Of a stretch of DNA of 10,484 nucleotides, positions 6,644 through 10,484 are shown piece after piece; position 1 is the stretch's first letter; every line of letters begins with the position of its first letter. A program made the translations under genes and the position numbers. The DNA is from Oscillospiraceae bacterium (GTDB taxonomy: Bacteria > Bacillota > Clostridia > Oscillospirales > Ruminococcaceae), in NCBI GenBank assembly GCA_018055565.1, contig JAGPHI010000013.1, positions 1 to 10,484 of the forward strand, written 5' to 3'. The notes under the pieces were generated by a model. The model was given only the letters and a program-made list of their open reading frames with translations. It did no database searches and was not told the origin of the DNA.

Positions 6644-7546
6644 TTATTTGTTTTGGAAACCGAAATTATTTAAAAGATAATTATTATCGCGCCAATCATC
6701 TTTTACTTTTACCCAGCACTGCAAGTTTACTTTCGCATCCAAAAATGCTTCGCATTCCATGCGCGCTTCGCTGGCAATTTTTTTCAGCATCAGGCCGCCT
6801 TTGCCGATAACCATGCCTTTATGGCTCTTTTTTTCGCAATATATATTAACGTCGATGTCAATCAAGTTCTTATCTTCGCGCTCTTTAAAGCTTTCTACCG
6901 TAACGGCAGTACCATGCGGAATTTCGTCATAAAGATTTAAAAGCATTTTTTCGCGGATAATCTCGGCCACCAAAACCTTTTCGGGCATATCGGTATATGC
7001 ATCATCCGGAAAATAATGCGGGCCATCGCTGGCATACGCCAAAAGCGTATCTAAAAGCACATCGCAGCCCGTATCCTCTAAAGCGCTGAGGGGTAAAATG
7101 GTTTCAAACACGCCCAGTGCTTCGATAAACGCCATGCGCGTTTGTAAATCCGCTTCTTGTTTCAGCGTGTCAATTTTATTAATTGCCGCGATGGCGGGTA
7201 AACGCTTTGCTTTTATGTCTTCCACCATTGTGGTTTCCGCCTCGGTCAATTCGCCATAAGGCTCAAACAGCATCACGGCGGCATCCACCTCCGTGACGGT
7301 GTCTTTTGCAGCTTTTGCCATGCGCTCGCCCAGCTTTGTGCGCGGTTTATGAATGCCGGGCGTGTCTAAAAACACATATTGCACAGCACCCTGCGTAAGG
7401 ATGCCTGTAATACGCGTGCGCGTGGTTTGCGGCTTTGCGGTGACAATGGCCACCTTTTCGCCCACCAGGCGATTCATTAACGACGATTTCCCAACGTTAG
7501 GGCGCCCCACGAGGGCAACAAAAATCGACTTTGTAGCTTCTTGCAA
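6644..7546 (-). CDS. era: GTPase Era
   Basis: Era, 300 residues, binds 16S rRNA near its 3' end and acts in 30S subunit assembly. GTPase motifs are G1 GRPNVGKS (14-21), G2 PQTTRTRI (39-46), G3 DTPG (61-64), G4 NKID (123-126) and G5 SAL (153-155). A C-terminal KH domain follows with GMVIGKGG (244-251). The start is a TTG at 7546 with AGAGGA (7554-7559) seven bases upstream; no ATG is available nearby. It follows dgkA by four bases. YbeY, its partner in rRNA maturation in other bacteria, is encoded two genes upstream. Confidence 0.97.
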   Translation of the reverse strand: MQEATKSIFVALVGRPNVGKSSLMNRLVGEKVAIVTAKPQTTRTRITGILTQGAVQYVFLDTPGIHKPRTKLGERMAKAAKDTVTEVDAAVMLFEPYGELTEAETTMVEDIKAKRLPAIAAINKIDTLKQEADLQTRMAFIEALGVFETILPLSALEDTGCDVLLDTLLAYASDGPHYFPDDAYTDMPEKVLVAEIIREKMLLNLYDEIPHGTAVTVESFKEREDKNLIDIDVNIYCEKKSHKGMVIGKGGLMLKKIASEARMECEAFLDAKVNLQCWVKVKDDWRDNNYLLNNFGFQNK

Positions 7547-7550
7547 AAAA

Positions 7551-8003
7551 TTATCCTCTTTTCTTAAAAATAAACAAATAGCTGCTAATCAGCATCAGCA
7601 CAAGACCCGCCAAAGCAAGCAGATTTTGTGCAAAAAACGTGAAAATACGTGAAAATGCAGCCAAATCCCAAAACAGTAATATCCCGCATACTAGCGCCGC
7701 AATGCAAAACACCAGCACGGCACCCGCCGCCATATCCTTTACTGCGCCTGCTGTCATATAGCGAAAAGGCTCTGGATTTGCCGCCGTGCGCTCGATGCTG
7801 GAATTAACCAGCTCCAGTGCAAAAACGCCGCCCACCAAAATGGTGATAAACGCATATTCGATTTTGCCAAAATCGTAAAACAACGAAAACAGATATACAT
7901 AAAAAGCCGCGCACAAATGAAAGCGCAAATTGCGCTCCTCTTTTATGGCGCGGCGAATGCCACTGAAAGCATATCGAAATCCGTTAAAAAAACTGTGTGG
8001 CAT
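7551..8003 (-). CDS. dgkA: Diacylglycerol/undecaprenol kinase DgkA
   Basis: Membrane lipid kinase of the DgkA family. In Gram-positive bacteria the main substrate is undecaprenol, recycled to undecaprenyl phosphate for cell-wall synthesis. Motifs: EERNLRFHL (22-30), ELVNSSIE (64-71, with the E..N...E catalytic pattern) and KDMAAGAV (89-96). Three hydrophobic helices sit near 28-44, 49-66 and 91-112. A further hydrophobic segment near 127-146 makes the protein 150 residues, longer than the roughly 120-130 usual for this family. After E71 the sequence is RTAAN, where I expect a VVD-type motif, so one conserved Asp appears to be lost. The ATG at 8003 follows the ybeY stop by five bases and has no clear ribosome binding site, so translation probably depends on ybeY. 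Confidence 0.93.
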   Translation of the reverse strand: MPHSFFNGFRYAFSGIRRAIKEERNLRFHLCAAFYVYLFSLFYDFGKIEYAFITILVGGVFALELVNSSIERTAANPEPFRYMTAGAVKDMAAGAVLVFCIAALVCGILLFWDLAAFSRIFTFFAQNLLALAGLVLMLISSYLFIFKKRG

Positions 8004-8008
8004 ACGAT

Positions 8009-8509
8009 TTATACCATGTCGGAGCTATAGGATACCGTGCGCGGCAGCCCAAGCTGAATTAATGCAGCTTCTTCTTTTTCCCGCATTTTCACGGCCTCTA
8101 GGCCGCCCGCCTCATGGTCGTATCCTAACAGGTGAAACATTGAATGTACTGTCAAAAACGCAACCTCGCGTTGCAAAGTATGTCCGTAAATATCCGCCTG
8201 CTCCACTGCTTTTTCCAGCGATATTACAATATCACCAAGCATAGCGGCGCCGGTTTCTTTGTTTTCGTCATACACACCGTTTTCTCCAAGTGGAAAGCTT
8301 AACACATCGGTGGGCACAGGTTTTGCACGATATTGCTCGTTTAGCTGCGCAATTTCCGCATTGTCCACAAAGGTAACGCTGACCTCGGTGGGCTTTTCAA
8401 ATTTTTCAAATTCCAGCACGGCGTTGCAGGAACGGCGAATCAATATTCGCAGACCTGACGGCACTTTTACTGTTTTTTGATTATTGGTGATATAAACTTT
8501 ATGCGACAT
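8009..8509 (-). CDS. ybeY: Endoribonuclease YbeY (rRNA maturation factor)
   Basis: YbeY, 166 residues, a zinc-dependent endoribonuclease involved in 16S rRNA 3'-end maturation and ribosome quality control. The signature H-x3-H-x5-H is present as HSMFHLLGYDH (His122, His126, His132), and the upstream TDVLSFP (67-73) is also diagnostic. The second position of the zinc motif is Ser rather than the commoner Gly. The ATG at 8509 has AGGAG (8518-8522) eight bases upstream; it lies 11 bp after the phoH stop, the site overlapping that stop. The gene sits between phoH and dgkA; the 7TM-HD gene pgpH often found between phoH and ybeY is absent. Confidence 0.96.
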   Translation of the reverse strand: MSHKVYITNNQKTVKVPSGLRILIRRSCNAVLEFEKFEKPTEVSVTFVDNAEIAQLNEQYRAKPVPTDVLSFPLGENGVYDENKETGAAMLGDIVISLEKAVEQADIYGHTLQREVAFLTVHSMFHLLGYDHEAGGLEAVKMREKEEAALIQLGLPRTVSYSSDMV

Positions 8510-8520
8510 ACTTCTGTCTC

Positions 8521-9486
8521 CTATACTGTATTTTTATTAGCAGATGCTTTTTCATAAGCTTTGATAATTTCCTGTACAAGACGATGACGCACAACGTCTT
8601 GCTCTGTAAAATGCACCTGTGAAATGCCTGTTATATCTGCAAGCACTGTCAGCGCATTCACAAGACCCGAGCGCGTTTTATCGGGCAAATCGATTTGCGT
8701 CACATCGCCCGTCACAACCACCTTTGAGCCTGTACCCATGCGCGTTAAAAACATTTTCATCTGTTCAGGCGTTGTGTTTTGCGCTTCGTCAAGAATGATA
8801 AATGCATCGTCCAGCGTACGCCCGCGCATATATGCCAGCGGCGCCACTTCAATCATTTGCTTTTCAAACAATTTTTGAAAATTTTCTTGCCCAAGCATAT
8901 CAAATAAAGCATCGTATAATGGGCGTAAATATGGATCCACCTTATCTTGCATGTCCCCTGGCAAAAAGCCCAGCTTTTCCCCCGCCTCTACCGCAGGACG
9001 TGTAAGCACGATGCGCGTTACCTCGTGCGCTTTAAACGCTTTTACCGCCATTGCAACTGCCAAATAGGTTTTGCCCGTTCCGGCAGGGCCTACGCCAAAG
9101 GTAATCGGGTTTTGGCGAATGGCATTGATATATTCCTTTTGCCCCAGTGTTTTGGGGCGCACGGGACGCCCGCGCGAAGTGATTACCAAAAAATCGCCTG
9201 TTAAATCCTTTGCTTTTTCCGCATCGCCCGCACTGGCAAGCGCAATACAATAGCGCACGGTTTGCTCTTCAAGCGGCGTGCCATTGCGATAAAGGGTAAG
9301 CATGGCATTGATTGCTTTTTGTGCGCTATCAATCGAAAGCGGTTCGCCCGTCAGCTTGATTTCTGTACCGCGATACACAGCTGTAACGCCAAACTCTTTT
9401 TCCAGCAATCGGATATTTTCATCACAACTGCCAAACAGCGCAAGCGCTATATCTATGCTGTCAACCTCGATATGCTTTTCTGCCAT
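8521..9486 (-). CDS. phoH: PhoH family ATPase
   Basis: PhoH-like (PhoL type) P-loop ATPase of 321 residues, a family related to the helicase half of superfamily 1 and linked to RNA metabolism; its precise role is unsettled. The N-terminal 90 residues resemble the KH-like region of this family. Motifs: Walker A GPAGTGKT (133-140), LTRPAVEAGEKLGFLPGD (161-178), Walker B IILDEAQN (230-237), a VVTGD motif (257-261) and a C-terminal arginine-containing VVRHRLV (298-304). The ATG at 9486 is preceded by GAAAGGGTG (9492-9500). It is the first gene after the structured yqfD-phoH gap, so it probably heads the phoH-ybeY-dgkA-era-yqzL-recO-mutS2 operon. Confidence 0.96.
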   Translation of the reverse strand: MAEKHIEVDSIDIALALFGSCDENIRLLEKEFGVTAVYRGTEIKLTGEPLSIDSAQKAINAMLTLYRNGTPLEEQTVRYCIALASAGDAEKAKDLTGDFLVITSRGRPVRPKTLGQKEYINAIRQNPITFGVGPAGTGKTYLAVAMAVKAFKAHEVTRIVLTRPAVEAGEKLGFLPGDMQDKVDPYLRPLYDALFDMLGQENFQKLFEKQMIEVAPLAYMRGRTLDDAFIILDEAQNTTPEQMKMFLTRMGTGSKVVVTGDVTQIDLPDKTRSGLVNALTVLADITGISQVHFTEQDVVRHRLVQEIIKAYEKASANKNTV

Positions 9487-9510
9487 TCGAGCACCCTTTC
9501 TATGAATCAG

Positions 9511-9606
9511 TTAAAATCTTTAGGCCGTGGCAGAGCCACATGGCCAATAATAAGCGCATAGCTATATAGCTATGCGCTTATTATACCACAAACCGAAAGA
9601 TTTTAA
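9511..9606. repeat. 96-bp foldback element in the yqfD-phoH gap
   Basis: The outer arms TTAAAATCTTTAGG (9511-9524) and CCGAAAGATTTTAA (9593-9606) are complementary at 13 of 14 positions. They enclose two hairpins: a G+C-rich one (GGCC/GGCC plus GTGGC/GCCAC, loop AGA, at 9523-9545, with a two-base bulge) and the 38-bp palindrome at 9547-9584. In RNA this would fold as a three-way junction. It may be a structured leader, a terminator region, or a remnant of a small inverted-repeat element; I cannot decide. Confidence 0.7.
9547..9584. repeat. Perfect 38-bp palindrome, possible yqfD terminator
   Basis: Nineteen bases on each side of the 9565/9566 centre are exactly complementary (core AAGCGCATAGC with its complement). 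In the minus-strand reading the 3' arm ends TTATTATT, a poor T-rich tail partly inside the stem, so it could act as the terminator of yqfD, whose stop lies about 70 bp upstream. The lack of a clean T run makes termination uncertain. Confidence 0.75.
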
Positions 9607-9607
9607 A
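9580..9607 (-). promoter_or_regulatory. Candidate extended -10 promoter for the phoH operon
   Basis: On the minus strand TGGTATAAT (9588-9580) is a perfect extended -10 (TGnTATAAT) of the vegetative sigma factor. TTTAAA (9607-9602), 16 bp upstream, matches the -35 consensus at four of six positions. The expected transcript start lies near 9573, inside the 38-bp palindrome, so promoter and palindrome overlap. This would drive phoH and the genes after it independently of yqfD. Confidence 0.6.
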
Positions 9608-9655
9608 GGTATTGATGAAAGATTTTTCCTGAAATTTTACTGCATATTCCATTTC

Positions 9656-10484
9656 TTATGAATATTCCGCAATATTTGCCCTTGCGCTCACGGAAAGACG
9701 ATAATAAAGCATGCCGTTTTCGCATCGAATATCCTCGCTTTGCGCAATGATTTGCGCTTCGGGTAAATCACTTTTTAACGCTGTCATAACCTTATATCGT
9801 GCAAATTGCGTTGCCTCCTGTTCGTTTATCACAAAACGTGCATTGCGCTGCGAACGAATTTGTCGCTCTTCAATCGTGACAGGAAGATGAAATCCCGCGA
9901 TGGTCAGCGGATATCGCAGCACAGTTTCGCTGCCCTGCGCAGCAGACAGTGCGGTTTTATATAGCGGAATCTTCTTTTTGAGAAAGTATAAAGTATACTG
10001 GCTTTTAGCTTTACACAGCGGCACCGTTGCTTCGTATTCCAATGGCTGCGCAAATTCATAGGTTTTTTCTACATCCGCATATATTTTTGCCTGCACGTGG
10101 ATGGTTTGCAGTTTGCCGCCGGCGTCTTGCCGCGTAGCACTTACCATGATATCGCCTTTGCCTACCGATTGCCCCTCGCATACCTGTAAAAACCCGCCGG
10201 ATAAATCAATTTTTCGGATAATGCCATCACATTTTGCCACTACATTTTGCTCTGTGCGCATAAACACTTCGGGCTTTGGCGTAATGTCGGTTTTTTCTAC
10301 CACCAAACGCCCTTTGATAAAGTTTAACGTGATCCATGCGATATCCTTTGACCGTATAACAATTTCTTTTTCTACGGCAGCAAAATCCTTTTTACTGGCA
10401 AATGCACCCTCATAGATGCCCCTATCATATAGCGCACTGCGAACCTCGGCAATTTGTGCATTTGTAAAATTGTAAAATCGGATT
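9656..10484 (-). CDS. yqfD: Sporulation protein YqfD, N-terminus cut by window edge
   Basis: The frame is open from base 10483 to the TAA at 9658-9656, giving 275 residues; Bacillus YqfD is about 398, so about 120 N-terminal residues including a membrane segment lie outside. Visible text begins IRFYNFTNAQIAEVRSALYD and includes DIAWITLNFIKGRLVVE, then AKCDGIIRKIDLSGG and QSVGKGDIMVS, typical of YqfD in the part that follows its membrane helix. In Bacillus subtilis yqfC-yqfD belong to the sigma-E regulon and are needed for efficient sporulation; the molecular role is not settled. A TTG at 10306 is an internal codon, not the start, because the frame continues upstream without a stop. Its place directly upstream of phoH matches the conserved yqfC-yqfD-phoH order. 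Confidence 0.92.
   Translation of the reverse strand, partial: IRFYNFTNAQIAEVRSALYDRGIYEGAFASKKDFAAVEKEIVIRSKDIAWITLNFIKGRLVVEKTDITPKPEVFMRTEQNVVAKCDGIIRKIDLSGGFLQVCEGQSVGKGDIMVSATRQDAGGKLQTIHVQAKIYADVEKTYEFAQPLEYEATVPLCKAKSQYTLYFLKKKIPLYKTALSAAQGSETVLRYPLTIAGFHLPVTIEERQIRSQRNARFVINEQEATQFARYKVMTALKSDLPEAQIIAQSEDIRCENGMLYYRLSVSARANIAEYS

Noticed and set aside
6620..6655. Possible promoter (TGATAAT) after era
   Set aside because: GATAAT near 6621-6627 lacks a credible -35 at normal spacing and overlaps the hairpin arm.
1..10484. CRISPR array, insertion sequence, tRNA or defence island
   Set aside because: I saw no spaced direct repeats, transposase motifs, tRNA-like cloverleaf or defence-type domains; all long minus-strand frames are accounted for by known core and sporulation genes.

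Overview
This window reads as a chromosomal segment of an endospore-forming member of the Bacillota, most likely class Clostridia. It carries two groups of sporulation genes (yqfD and spoIIIAA-AE) and the phoH-ybeY-dgkA-era-yqzL-recO housekeeping cluster known from Bacillus and Clostridium. Purine-rich Shine-Dalgarno sites (AGGAGG, GGGGAGGG) agree with this. G+C looks moderate by eye. I cannot name a genus from the sequence.

Every gene I can support lies on the minus strand, so the window is transcribed from high to low coordinates. In that direction it holds: the C-terminal part of yqfD (runs off the window end at 10484); a 169-bp gap with a perfect 38-bp palindrome, an enclosing foldback and a candidate extended -10 promoter; then phoH, ybeY, dgkA, era, a 47-residue yqzL, recO and mutS2, packed tightly apart from 96 bp between era and yqzL. 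A clear intrinsic terminator follows mutS2. A candidate sigma-E promoter and a strong ribosome binding site then open the spoIIIA operon: spoIIIAA, AB, AC, AD and the first 369 codons of spoIIIAE, which runs off the window start.

Two functional blocks are present. The first combines RNA/ribosome maturation (YbeY, Era, PhoH), envelope lipid phosphorylation (DgkA) and DNA repair or ribosome rescue (RecO, MutS2). The second is the mother-cell side of the SpoIIIA-SpoIIQ channel: AA is the ATPase, AB a stalk-like protein, and AC, AD and AE the membrane proteins.

I see no mobile element, CRISPR array, tRNA, rRNA, toxin or defence system. No strongly novel system is evident. The points worth a second look are the structured yqfD-phoH gap, the hidden yqzL gene overlapping recO, the uncertain start of spoIIIAE, a small in-frame duplication in spoIIIAD, motif changes in MutS2 and DgkA, and the joining of recO-mutS2 to spoIIIA.
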